A stretch of 64,000 nt of DNA from [Phialemoniopsis] sp. UDSM-2020 (lineage: Eukaryota > Ascomycota > Sordariomycetes > Thyridiales > Thyridiaceae): the NCBI GenBank assembly GCA_018873225.1, contig JAEILZ010000008.1, forward strand, positions 1,798,001 to 1,862,000, written 5' to 3'. A model generated the notes under the pieces. It was not told the origin of the DNA. It saw only the letters and a program-made list of their open reading frames with translations, and did not search any database. This document shows, piece by piece, positions 44,343 through 56,311 of this stretch (within the stretch, counting starts at the first letter, position 1; each line of letters starts with the position of its first letter). The position numbers were made by a program, and so were the translations under genes.

Positions 44343-46615
44343 CTTGGGCGATCCTTCACTCCAGTTCGATCGAGCAACCTGAATTCCTTCCCAGTGTACC
44401 GAAGTGATCAAGTGTTGACTTGAATGAATGTGTGATGGTTGTCAGACGTGCTACAACGGGTGTGCGTTCAACAGCCAAGCTTTGGATCGACGCGGGGTTG
44501 TGGCGTAAGGTCGGGGTGTGGCTGGTAAGAATTTACACTGCCAGACCACTAGGTTCGGCTGGGTAGACTAAGTAGACCCATCTAATCGGCAAACCGTGCT
44601 TGATAGGTAGCTCACACCAAATGCTATTCGCAGGGTTCTTGACAATCAGACCATTGTCCCCGCACTGGTCATGTCTATGTAGACAAGAGAAGAAAAGCAC
44701 AACAATCACGGTTCACTCAGTTGAGCGTGGTAGATCTCACGACGGTATCAGATTGGTTTGAGACGTTTCGCTTGCGCGGTGAAGCACCAGGGTTCTGAGT
44801 CTAAAGACGCTAAATGCGCTACGGGTCGCCGCCCTAGTGCGTTTCAACGACTGGGGGTCGATGGTTTTGGCAAGGCCTTGAGTAGAATCTGTTTCGAAAC
44901 ATCGTCTTGAGTACTTCGACCTATCGATGCTCTTCGGAGTGAGGGCGCAAGCACGTTTGACTGAACAGACACGACTTGGTCTGTCGAGCAGCACTCCGTA
45001 GCGTACTTCTCGGCGGGATTTGATGCGATGAGATCTGCGCTTCCTTCGAGAAGCACCCCGCTCCCATAAGGGGAAGGTAGAGATTACAACACACTGCCGG
45101 GTCGTCGGAGATGTTGTATTTCAATTGCGGGACCCAGGTTGCGTAAGTATATGGATTCATCACGAACGGGCACTGTCATTGGCGCCTCAAGCAAGATTTT
45201 ACTTCGTACAGCGGCACGGGATAAAAGCCCGCTAGCCATCCAATAATGCTACGTCTTGAGGAGCATCTGGCTTACTGGGTACAAGTCTTTACAATGAGAA
45301 GCCGTCTGTGAAGTCAGTAAGGCCAGATTGCCATGCCTACCTAGGTTGAGGATTGAGTGTAGATTGTAATTGAGAGCGGCAGTTCTCGTGGCTGATGCTG
45401 TGCTGGGAATTTGGCTCAGGGGTTTAGTCTGAAGCATCTTGTGCAGAACCAAAATGTACTCGAACTAGCTCTGTTCATTCCTTTTCGTATGAGTTGCAAA
45501 AACTTGAACAGTTGTCTTTGAGCAGATAGGCGCTGCGTAGGGCAATCTGGACTCCATTATCCCCAGAGACATGCTGCATCACTGCGTGCTCTCGTCACGA
45601 GAGAGGCAGTTCCCGCTGTCACCCGCATGCGCCCAGACTTGCCGTGTGCCAGGATAAATCGATTCATTTTCCCTGAAAGCGGCATGGTGGGAATGGCCTG
45701 AGCTCTTGGTGTGAAACGCCACCGAGCTGCGTCGTATGGGTACCAGCTCGCCTTATTCGCCTGCCTACATTGGCAGGTCACTCACTGGCTTTCTCTCACT
45801 CTCTGTCAGACGAATACCAGACAGATCGCTCGACGTACAAAGTCGATACTCCGTATCAGAGGGCCCACATTGATGTGCAGACAGAAGAGACCCTTGTCGG
45901 TAGTATCCGCATATTCAGTAGGTATCCAGCCAGCCATACTGGCGCCATTTATCGCGCGAATGTCTCGGACCCCGAGCAGGCATGGCCGCTAATTAGTCGT
46001 GAAGGTCTGGGATGCGATGCGAGGGTGGGCAGAAGCCCTGCTATTTTGGCTTTTTGTCCGGTCTTGACACGGATGTAATGTACAAGGTATCGTCGCACCA
46101 GAGCACTGCTGGGGACGACTCGCTAGCAGCAAATGATCATCCTGGACCCCAAGTGCATCAATCCCACGTATTGAGTAAAAAGAGGCGCTTCTGCCACCTT
46201 TCTTCCCGTCCCGTCTCGTCTTTTTCTCTTGGCCTTTTCACCTTTGCTCTTTCAGCTGAAGGGAATCGTCGCCGGCAGCCCGGAGCGCCTTTTCTACACA
46301 CATCCAGCCTTCTTCCCCTTTCCCTATTAATCATCACCGCTTCCCACTTTTACCCACCCCCAGAAGCTGGTCTTCTAAGTCGCCGAGCAATCCGGCCTAA
46401 GATAACGTCAGCGCGCTACGACGTCCATCATCATATCAATAGCTCGCTGCGCATGTCTATTTGATGCATAGCATTCCCCAGGTGTAAATCGGCAAGAGCC
46501 CTTCGCATTCTGTGCGACAGCGAACACTGCGGCCTTTTTGTGTCGTTACGGGCGAGGTCGATAGTTGTTGCGCCGGATTTTCACTCCCCTGCGATCGTCA
46601 GCGCCAACATCTGCC
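44343..46615. promoter_or_regulatory. 2.3-kb divergent intergenic region CSN7 / CCC2
   Basis: No coding sequence is supported. The last 450 bp before CCC2 are C/T-rich, like a leader. One TTTGCTC, the core of copper-response sites of Mac1-type factors, lies at 46243-46249; a single 7-mer in this length could be chance. No RNA gene or repeat is recognised. Confidence 0.4.
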
Positions 46616-49600
46616 ATGGTTCCTCAACCACTCCAGGTCCCTCCGAGGGACAGCCGGTCGCGGCGATCCCTGAGCAATCAGACGCCGCACATGGCCACGA
46701 CAACTCTCAAGGTCGAGGGCATGACGTGAGTACCGACTCTGGCTGACCTCATCCTTCCTCCTGCTGACGCGCTTGTCTTTTCAGGTGTGGCGCTTGTACC
46801 TCAGCAGTTGAAGCAGGCTTCAAAGGCGTCGATGGTGTCGGCAATGTTTCCGTCAGCCTGGTAATGGAGCGCGCGGTAGTAATGCACGACCCGAGCAGGA
46901 TATCGGCCGAGAAAGTTCAGGAGATAATCGAGGATCGCGGCTTCGACGCCGAGGTGCTGAATACCGACATGCCCTCGCCGCGGATCCAGGCCGCCATCAC
47001 GCCATACGACGAATATGCTGTGGATGACGAGGAAGACGACAGCCCGCCGATGTTGGTGACCACGGTAGCCATAGAGGGCATGACATGCGGTGCATGCACT
47101 TCCGCCGTCGAGGGCGCATTCAAGGGCGTAGCTGGGGTCAAGCACTTCAGCATCTCACTGTTGTCAGAAAGAGCTGTGATTGAGCACGACCCGGTGCTGC
47201 TCAGTGCTGAGCAGATCGCAGAAGAAATCGAGGACCGAGGTTTCGGAGCAACTATTGTCGAGAGCAAGGAGCAAAAACCAGAGAGGAAATCGGCCGTTGA
47301 GAAACACCAGGCCAAGTCTCCGCACGCGATAACGACCGTTGCTATCGAGGGCATGACTTGTGGTGCATGCACATCCGCCGTTGAGGGTGGCTTCCAAGAC
47401 ATTGACGGGCTGCTACGCTTCAACATCAGCTTATTGGCCGAGAGGGCCGTTATCACCCACGACCCAGCGAAACTCTCTTCTGAGAAAATTGCCGAGATCA
47501 TTGAGGATAGGGGCTTCGGCGCTACCATTATCTCGAGTGTGCCCGAGGCATCTGACCACGCCGGGACTTCGTCCACCGTGCAGCTCAAGATTTACGGGAA
47601 CCCCGACGCTGCAGCGGCCAAGGAACTGGAGGAGAGACTACTGGCTCTTCCCGGCATCAGCTCTGCCAAACTCAGCTTATCCACATCTCGTTTGACCATC
47701 AACCACCAGCCGCACGTCACCGGTCTTCGCGCTGTGGTCGAGACCGTGGAGGCTGCTGGTTACAATGCCTTGATGGCTGAAAATGACGACAACAATGCGC
47801 AACTGGAGTCACTTGCCAAGACGCGCGAGATCAACGAGTGGAAGCGCGCTTTCCAGGTCTCATTATCCTTCGCGGTGCCCGTCTTCTTCATCGGCATGAT
47901 CTTCCCCATGTGCATCCCGGTCTTGGATTTCGGCGGACTCAAACTGTTGCCCGGTCTGTATCTAGGCGACGTGATCTGCTTGATCCTGACGATCCCCGTC
48001 CAATTTGGCATTGGCAAGCGTTTCTACAGCTCCGCTTACAAGTCGGTTAAGCATGGCTCGCCAACCATGGACGTTCTCGTTGTTCTGGGCACGTCCTGTG
48101 CCTTCTTCTTTAGCTGTGTCGCCATGCTTGTGTCTTTCATCGTCGAGCCTCACTCTCGACCAAGCACTATTTTTGACACCAGCACCATGCTTATCACCTT
48201 TGTCACTCTCGGGCGGTTTTTGGAGAACCGTGCTAAGGGCCAGACCTCGAAGGCTCTCTCGCGCCTCATGTCTCTTGCTCCTTCTATGGCTACCATCTAC
48301 GCGGATCCCATTGCGGCGGAGAAGGCTGCCGAGGGCTGGAACTCTGTCGCAGGCTCTGGGGAGCCCAAGACCCCGAACCACAACGGCAACGCAGCCGAGG
48401 AAAAGGTCATTCCCACAGAACTAATCCAGGTCGGCGACATTGTCATCCTTCGCCCAGGTGACAAGATCCCCGCCGATGGCATCATGGTGCGGGGAGAGAC
48501 CTATGTGGACGAGAGCATGGTCACTGGTGAGGCGATGCCCGTGCAGAAGAAGAAGGGTAGCTTCCTGATCGGTGGTACCGTCAATGGTCACGGCAGAGTC
48601 GACTTCCGAGTCACACGAGCTGGTCGCGATACACAGCTCAGCCAGATCGTCAAGCTTGTCCAGGACGCCCAAACTACCCGAGCTCCCATTCAGCGGCTTG
48701 CCGACACCCTGGCAGGTTACTTTGTTCCCCTCATCCTGATTCTCGGATTCATCACCTTTGTCACTTGGATGATCCTATCTCACGTCCTGCCAAACCCCCC
48801 GAAGATCTTCCTGATGGAAGCTAGTGGCGGCAAGGTCTTTGTCTGCCTCAAGCTTTGCATCTCGGTCATTGTCTTTGCCTGCCCCTGTGCTCTTGGACTC
48901 GCCACGCCCACTGCCGTCATGGTCGGGACTGGCGTTGGCGCAGAAAGGGGTATTCTTGTCAAAGGTGGCGCGGCCTTGGAGACGGCCACCAAGGTGACCT
49001 ATGTCATTCTCGACAAGACGGGTACGATCACCTACGGCAAGATGAGCGTGGCAAGAGCAAAGCTTGTTTCGGCTTGGCAGGACAGTGAGGCCCGCCGCAA
49101 TCTTTGGTGGACGGTTATTGGCATTGCTGAGATGGGCAGCGAGCACCCTATCGGAAGGGCCATTCTCGCAGCAGCAAAGACGGAGATTGGGCTCGAGCAA
49201 GAAGCCACTATCGAGGGCAGCGTCGGCGAATTCACGGCATCGGTCGGTCGTGGTATCAGCGCATTGGTCGAGCCCGCCACAGCTGAGCGCAAGCGGTACA
49301 GAGTTCTTGTCGGCAACGTCAAATTCCTCCACGAGAACAATGTCGAGGTGCCCAAGGAGGCAGTCGATGCCTCAGAGGAGATCAATGCCAACGCAGCCGA
49401 CCGGGTCAAGAAGGCATCGCCCAAGCCTTCTGCTGGTACGACCAATATTTTCATCGCCATTGACGGAGAATATGCCGGTCATCTGTGCCTTTCAGACACG
49501 ATCAAGGACGGTGCCGCTGCTGCTATTGCCGTCCTTCACAAGATGGGTGTCAAGACCGCCATGGTGACTGGTGACCAACGCTCTACTGCTGAGGCCGTTG

Positions 49601-50253
49601 CCGCCGCAGTTGGTATTGTTCCTGAGAACGTCGAAGCTGGCGTCTCGCCTGACCAGAAGCAGTCGATCATTCAGAAGCTGCAGGATCAGGGAGAAGTCGT
49701 TGCCATGGTGGGCGATGGCATCAACGATTCCCCCGCACTGGCAACGGCCGATGTTGGTATCGCCATGTCTTCAGGTACTGATGTTGCGATGGAAGCTGCC
49801 GACGTTGTCCTCATGCGGCCCAACGACCTCATGGACATCCCTGCGGCCTTGCACCTCGCCCGTTCCATCTTTGGTAGAATCAAGCTGAACCTGGCATGGG
49901 CATGCGCCTACAACGCCGTCGGTCTTCCCTTCGCCATGGGCATCTTCTTGCCTCTTGGTTTCCACCTGCATCCCATGGCCGCTGGAGCGGCTATGGCTTC
50001 TTCGAGCGTCAGTGTCGTGGTCAGCAGTCTACTGCTCAAGTTCTGGAAGAGACCGTCGTACATGGACGAGTCGCTGTACGACGAGTGGGGACACCTGAAG
50101 AGGAAGAGCCGGGGCTGGAGCGTCAAGGACATTGTGGACAGGGCGCACGAGGGCGCGACTGGCGTGGTCAACATTGTCACTGGAAAGAAGTGGAAGAAGC
50201 AGGAGGCGGAAGGATACGTGCCCCTGGCGACCTTGGATAGGGATGAACCCTAG
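46616..50253 (+). CDS. CCC2: Copper-transporting P1B-type ATPase
   Basis: Two exons, 46616-46725 and 46785-50253, give 1192 residues; the intron splits the first metal-binding motif. Three heavy-metal domains carry GMTCGAC at about residues 35, 135 and 226. A fourth, at about 300-365, has the fold pattern but no CxxC. The membrane CPC motif is Cys736-Pro-Cys738 in FACPCALGLATPTA. Other landmarks are TGEAMP, the phosphorylated Asp780 in DKTGTITYGK, SEHPIGRAI, and GDGINDSPALATADVGIAM. The enzyme pumps Cu(I) into the trans-Golgi to load multicopper oxidases such as laccases and ferroxidase. The start has a good CCATGG context. Confidence 0.97.
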
Positions 50254-51101
50254 AGGAGATCCCCCTGTTCGACAAGTTGCAAAGAGGACAACTTGTGGTG
50301 TGCTTTTCATTTGTGCGAATTTATCGAGATATCCATCCTCGCGGTCGTTACCTAGCAAGAGCATAGCATGGGCGCAATGGCATATTACGCCTAATCATGA
50401 TATTTCCGAAGAAACTTCTCATCCTGGCAAAACTTGTCTCTAGGGACGATAATCTTGGTGCGTACGGGCTCTGGCTGATCTGATATGTCTACGTGATACC
50501 ATGGTTCTGGATGTACCAACCTTGATGACTTGATGGTTCAAAAATAGGATCACTTCAAAGGCCTTAAACTGCAGATGTCTTTGTAAAGACGAATCAAGCT
50601 GTGCCGAGTGCAAAGTACTTTATGCTTGCTTGGGTTCGTACGAAGAGATAAGACAGAACAACATAATCCATCACATCAAAGTTGAACTCTCAACATAAAG
50701 TAGGTACTTTACTTACAATTAAGCTGCATCACTGTGGAGCTTTGGCGCAAAGCTAGGCTCATGACGTCGCTTAAAGTCAGCACGTGGGGCTGTCTTAACT
50801 TCTGTGACGAACCGTCAATCCACCCCATCCTTTCCATCCTTGGACATCTCCAACGAACCACCATCGCGCCAGAAAGTGGGAGTCAGGCGGAGTTATATCG
50901 CAAAAGAACTCTTCCGGGGTCACAAATACTGACCAGCATACATATCTGCTCTCGACACCCCGCTGGTGCGCTGATCTGTACTGTCAAGACATACAAAATA
51001 GTACAGACACTGCCGGCCGGAAGCACCATGTAAAAAGGCGCCTCGATTCTGCAGCTCTCGCACGATTCAGGAAAAAAGCCGGCATCAATTGATCAGCCAA
51101 C
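50254..51101. other. Intergenic CCC2 / DUF155 gene
   Basis: 0.85 kb holding the 3' flank of CCC2 and the promoter of the next plus-strand gene. An AT-rich stretch lies at about 50610-50720. No gene seen. Confidence 0.45.
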
Positions 51102-53159
51102 ATGTCTGGAAAACGGGGTCCCTCGGTCCTGGTACGTCTTACTCCTGTTATTCTCTCACATGCTATCGGTGTGCTATCTGAACGGCGACATATTAATCCT
51201 TCCTGCCATCAAGGTTACCGATTCCCGCGAACGCCCTCCCGCGCGCATCGGTCTTCAGCGCCGCGACACGGGCGGCGGACCTCCGAGCCGCCCGTCCACC
51301 CGCCTCATCTCTGTCGATAATGTCCTTCAGTATGCATCCGAAATTCCATCAGGGCAGCCACGACTCCCGCCTGGAGGCGCCCGTCCCGCCGCTGTAGGCA
51401 CTGCCGCTGCCGCCCGTGGAGCCCCGAGGCGGACGACGACCGGAGGCCTTCCTACGCTTGCGTCTGCCCGCACAGGGCAGCAAAATATGCCGAGCCGTAC
51501 GACCAAGATCAGCGAGAAACTGGTCTTGCTGCCTGAAACGGCGGCCGAGCAAGCGGCCGAGGACGACGATATTGACCCAGACGAGATTGCCACGCTGCAG
51601 GAGATGCAGCAGCGGAAGGATGATGAGGACGATAGGCGCCCATTAAAGGACGAGGAACTCGACGTCCTGCGCAAGCGGGGTGGCATACGCGGCAAGAGCT
51701 GGGCTGAGCGTCTGCCCAAGGTCCAACGCCGCGAGAAGGTCGCCCGGCTGACGGCGTACTGCACGGCGCAGGCCATCAAGATGAAGTCGACAGCCGAATT
51801 TTTACGGAAGAAACACGAGGCGAAAACGAAGCTATACGATGATTGTCTGTATTGTGTATATCATCTCCCTCTGCTTCAGGGCATCGACGGCTACCGAGTA
51901 CGCAGTCGCCCGATCCTCAAGACACCTGGCACGGGCAAGACAGTGCTCGATCTGGAGATCGAGCGTAGTGAGCGGCGTGATGAGCATATGGGCTATTTCG
52001 ACGAGGCAGAGTATGGCTACAGAGGTCTCGATGGGAGCCCGAACAATCCTGCCCCCATTGAGCGGATACGTCAGAATGGAATGGACGAGCAGGGCCGGGG
52101 TACTGATCACCATGACGAGACCTCGTTGAGCCCCATCAACAGACTCGTTCCAGATGTGAAGAACTTTGCCGAGATGTTTGTCTTCTCGTATGGTGTGGTG
52201 GTGTTTTGGAACTTTTCAGAGCACCAAGAGAAGGACATCCTGGCCGACCTAACATTCTCCGAGAACGAAACGGGTGTGTCTCTGGTGACGAGGCCTCTGG
52301 ATGAGAGCGACTTTGAAACCGAGGAGTTCCACTTTGACTATAGTCCCAATGTGAAGCGCCCTCGCGTCTTCAACGACATGATCACTTTACTACCGCGATC
52401 AGATCACATGGTCAAGCTCACGATCAGTCATGCTATAGCGCAGAGCACTAAACTGTGTTTCTTCGAGGAGAAGATGTCGGAGACGATGTTGGGTGCCCAG
52501 CATGTACCGAAACGGCTTGCGCTCACGGGCGAGTTGAACATGACGAGAACTGAGATTGTCAAGATACTTGGACGGCTCTTCAAGAGCAGAGTGGATATCA
52601 ACCTCTGTAAGTTTTCCACACTGACACCCTCCCAATACAAAATTTTGTACTCATATACCAAGCATCCAATATCCTCGACGTGCCCAACTTCTTCTGGGAC
52701 TCAGAGCCGACCCTACACCCTCTCTATGTCGCTATACGAGAGTACCTCGAAATCGACCCGCGCATCAAGGTGCTCAACGAGCGCTGTCGTGTGTTCCTAG
52801 ACCTAGCCGAGATACTGTCCGACTCGGTCGCCGACGCCAAAATGAGCGCCATAACGTGGATCATCATCGTACTCATCGTCGTCAGCATTCTCGTCACAGT
52901 CACCGAGGTGACGCTACGCTTTGCCATCTTGGAGAGAGAGAAGAACAAGGGCAATGTTGGTGTGGGTATTGGTAATCAGATTGATGGCGGGGAGCAGCTG
53001 GGCTTGGAATTGAGGAGTCCTCAAGGGCAGGCAGTCGATTTTGCGAGGTATAATGTCTCACTGGATGACCTCAGGGCGTGGGGAAAGGGGTTGACCGAGG
53101 AGCAGAAGGCGGCGATATGCGGCTCCGACATTGTTGGAACCACGTTCGCTGGCATTTAA
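51102..53159 (+). CDS. DUF155 family membrane protein (RMD1/RMD8/Sif type)
   Basis: Three exons, 51102-51131, 51214-52606 and 52663-53159, give 639 residues. The first exon codes only ten residues. A disordered Arg/Pro-rich start is followed by the family blocks KRGGIRGKSWAERLPKVQRR, ARLTAYCTAQAIKMKSTAEF and TPGTGKTVLDLEIERSERRD. The DUF155 core begins FVFSYGVVVFWNF and continues to ILDVPNFFWDSEPTLHPLY, which intron 2 splits. A single membrane helix near the C-terminus is about ITWIIIVLIVVSILVTVTEV. Yeast relatives are needed for meiotic nuclear division, and a human relative (RMND1) is mitochondrial. The location here is unknown. The exon 1 assignment is the least certain part. Confidence 0.88.
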
Positions 53160-53580
53160 GGGCCATTTGTGGGCAGCATCGAGGATATTGTTTGAGTGTG
53201 CACAATAATCAAGTTGCATAGCGCTGGAGTTCGGACTGGCAGGCATCCTGTACGGTTTGTATTGCTTCATTGACAAAATTTGTCGCTGTATATTCAAGTC
53301 CGAGCCTGCTGTTCCTTGTGACATGTCCCAAGCCCTGGACGGTTCCTCTCATGGACCCAGAGGACTTATGACAGCCTGAACACACGCGATGTCATTGTCT
53401 GAAGAGGCCAGAGCGATTGTCAACATGGCCCTGGTATGTTCAACCCTAAACGCCTCTTTGCAAAACAATGGAACTATCCTCACTTCATCCTCGTAGTCTC
53501 TCTCTTTCGCTCTGCTTTTCGAAAACACCCACGGACGCCAACAACACCTTCTCTCACCCCTTCAGCCAGCCTTACGGGTG
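53160..53580. other. Convergent spacer DUF155 gene / zinc-ribbon gene
   Basis: 3' flanks of convergent genes; no other feature is supported. Confidence 0.5.
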
Positions 53581-54044
53581 TCATCCATACCTCATTGGAT
53601 CATTCGGCCCCGGCGACTGCGAGTGACCTCCCGGTGGTCCCCCTCCCCATCCTTGATTTGGCCCGCCGCCGTATTGGCCCGGCGGCGGGCCTTGCTGTTG
53701 TAATGGCACGCCTCCCCCTCCCCCGCCGCGCATCGCCTGCACGTCTTGCCGGTGGTCGAGCGGCTGCGCAAAGTTGCAGACATGGCAGGTCACGTCCTGG
53801 TAGCCGTGGAAGGAGAGCGGTATGACGGGCTGTTCTCATCTTGATTAGCAGAAGGACAAAGCAGATGATGATGGGGATGTTTCCTGTGGTTTGGACTCAC
53901 GATGAAGCAAAAGGTGAACCACGGGTGGCTCTTGATGACGTGGCCGCTGTAGTTGCCGCAGTTGTAGCACCGGCAGACGATGCCCTCGTAGCCCTCCACT
54001 TCCTTGCGGAAGGTGTGCTCGCCGCACGTGAAGATGAAGCACAT
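53581..54044 (-). CDS. Small zinc-ribbon protein
   Basis: Two exons, 54044-53901 and 53829-53581, give 130 residues. Exon 1 starts MCFIFTCGEHTF and contains VCRCYNCGNYSGHV. Exon 2 begins PVIPLSFHGYQDVTC and carries CHVC, so two CxxC pairs from different exons could form one zinc ribbon, like the zinc_ribbon_15 family of fungi. The C-terminal 50 residues are Gly/Pro/Gln-rich and disordered. Function is unknown. The start at the MCFIF codon was preferred to an in-frame ATG 28 codons upstream, because the family begins close to the first Cys. It is divergent from RPP1, with 0.84 kb between starts. Confidence 0.8.
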
Positions 54045-54886
54045 CTTGGGTGTGCCGTGCAGGGAATTCTCGTGTACGTAGAGCTTGTAATGCGTTGGAT
54101 GCTGAGAAGTAAGAGGAGTTGCGCGCAAAAGTAGTCGGATCGATCGGTATCGATGTCGGGTGCTGCTTGTTCAGAGGCTTGCCAGACCAACAGGAAGCAG
54201 CTTCGATATGTAGCTGTTGGTTGCGACAGATGGTTCGAACGCGAAAGGCTTGGACGTCTGGCCGAGGGGGGTCTAGGCTGCCAGACACCAGGATATATGT
54301 ATATATTTGCCGCTGCCGATCTCGTTTGTGTCGAAAGTGGTGTGCTTACTTTGTTGTTTGTTGGAAACAGCCGGGAGGGAAATGCGTTCGCCCAAGATGC
54401 GACTGATGTCACTTGGCAAAGAGGCGCAGAGGGCGAGACTCGTGGGTCGCGGGCGTTTAGCACGCTGCACGACGCCGCTACCGAACTGATACGGCACCCG
54501 ACAGTTACGCGGCCAGTGCTAAAACTGGACCAACGACCACTAAGGTTGGGCGCCCCCGATGCCCCCATAACCTATTTTAGGCTTGATTGGCCCAGCTTGT
54601 CCCAGCTTTGGGTCTTCCCCACCATCAAAACTTTGGAGATCTCTCTGCGCGTCGATAAGATGCAGCTACTCTAATTTTTTCTGTGAAGGAAGCTGTCTGT
54701 GTCAGAACCTTATATGGCCTACCATCACGTCTCTTACGACCACTGCATGACATGACATAAAGCTGTAGGCCCTTCAAGGCTCGGTATCCTTCCCAGAAGA
54801 GAGGGCGTATATCACTATTGTCGTTGCTACGACACATCTATTCCCCGATCGGTTCATACCACGACCTCAGCTCAGCATCCAACACG
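54045..54886. promoter_or_regulatory. Divergent promoter region, zinc-ribbon gene / RPP1
   Basis: 0.84 kb between two divergent starts. No conserved element is obvious; overlapping short frames on both strands are not credible genes. Confidence 0.4.
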
Positions 54887-55945
54887 ATGCTTTACGACCT
54901 CAACATCCCCTGGACCCCGTCCACCACAAACGCCGACCTCGAGCGCACGCTCAAGACGAGCCTAGCCCTGGGCTACTCGGTCGTCGCCCTCAACCACCAC
55001 ATCCAGCCCCCAGTCACCGCAGCCCAGAGCACGACCTGCGCCATCCCAGACCCCTCCACCCTCCCCTTCGCCCCGGCTCTCATCTCCTCCTCCTCCTCCA
55101 ACAACACAAAGACTCCCACCGAGCAGAAAGGGAAGCTGCGCGCCGTTCTGCGCCGCGCCACCGTCTCGAGCGCCGACAAGGCCGCCAACCACCGCCTGCC
55201 CGCCCTCGCCGCCGCCTACGACATCCTCGCCCTGCGGCCCACCACCGAGGAGGCCTTCAACGCCGCGTGCACGGGCACGGGCGCCGCCGCCGACGCCGTC
55301 AGCATCATCTCGCTCGACATGTCCACGCACCTCGGCTTCCACTTCCGGCCCAAGCCGTGCATGACCGCCGTGAACCGCGGCGTGCGCTTCGAGGTCTGCT
55401 ACGCCCAGGGGCTGGCCGCCGCGGAGCCGCGCTCGCGGGCCCTGTTCCTGGGACACCTGACGGGCTTGGTCCGGGCGACGAGGGGAAGGGGCATCATCGT
55501 GAGCAGCGAGGCGCGGGGCGCGCTCGACGTGCGGGCGCCGGCCGACGTGGTCAACCTGCTGGCGGTATGGGGCCTGGCGACGGAGAGGGGCACCGAGGCG
55601 CTGGGCGTGAACCCGCGCGGTGTCGTGATGAACGAAGGTCTCAAGAGGAGCGGGTTCCGGGGCGTGGTGGACGTCGTGCAGAGCGCTGCGACGCCTGCCA
55701 CCAAGGCCGAGGCCAAGGTAAAGAACGGTGCGCCGGCGAATGGAAAGAAGGAAAGAGCTGGAGAAGCGGGCGCAAAGAACGGCGGATCGGATAGTGCTAA
55801 GCAAGGCACCAAACGCAAGGTCGCGGAAGAGGGTGCTGATGGGACAGAAGCTGGTGGTGAGGCCAAGCCGATCAGCAAACGGCAGGCGAAGAAACTACGA
55901 CGTGCTCAGCAACAGCAAAACGCCACTGCAGAGACCAAGGCGTGA
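54887..55945 (+). CDS. RPP1: RNase P/MRP subunit p30
   Basis: One exon, 352 residues, from MLYDLNIPW, the typical start of the family; an in-frame ATG at 54818 is less likely. Residues 1-250 match the p30 TIM-barrel-like fold: LALGYSVVALNHHI, YDILALRPTTEEAFNAAC, ISLDMSTHLGFHFRPK, GVRFEVCYAQGLA, GIIVSSEARGALDVRAPADV and VNPRGVVMNEGLKRSGFRGV. The C-terminal 100 residues are Lys/Ala/Gly-rich and basic, possibly a nucleolar signal. The protein is a core subunit of nuclear RNase P, which matures tRNA 5' ends, and of RNase MRP, which cuts pre-rRNA. Confidence 0.94.
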   Translation: MLYDLNIPWTPSTTNADLERTLKTSLALGYSVVALNHHIQPPVTAAQSTTCAIPDPSTLPFAPALISSSSSNNTKTPTEQKGKLRAVLRRATVSSADKAANHRLPALAAAYDILALRPTTEEAFNAACTGTGAAADAVSIISLDMSTHLGFHFRPKPCMTAVNRGVRFEVCYAQGLAAAEPRSRALFLGHLTGLVRATRGRGIIVSSEARGALDVRAPADVVNLLAVWGLATERGTEALGVNPRGVVMNEGLKRSGFRGVVDVVQSAATPATKAEAKVKNGAPANGKKERAGEAGAKNGGSDSAKQGTKRKVAEEGADGTEAGGEAKPISKRQAKKLRRAQQQQNATAETKA

Positions 55946-56311
55946 AAATTGCAGTAGCTAGGGATTGCATTTGCATGGATCAGGCGTTCAGAGGTAGACA
56001 GCGATACGATACCCATTGTTCATAGAGGCGACGCTACGTAATACCATCAATCGGAGACTTTGATTTTATTCTGTTCAGAGACTTGCTCTTCAGGGCTTGC
56101 GTTTTGATTTTTTTTACTTAATTTATCTGTCTAACAGAAACTGAATTACATAGGACTCGAGAACAGACCTGACCGACGAAAAGAAACGAGTCAGGTCAAG
56201 ATCAGAAAAGACAATACGTCTACAACCACTTCGTTATACAGCCGTCATCCCCCCATTGGGTATTCGTCTAGCATCTACTCGTTTTCCTTGAGGCGCGTTG
56301 GCACCTCTCTG
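55946..56311. other. Convergent spacer RPP1 / secreted protein gene
   Basis: AT-rich 3' flanks, including a T-rich stretch near 56105-56125. No gene seen. Confidence 0.5.
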
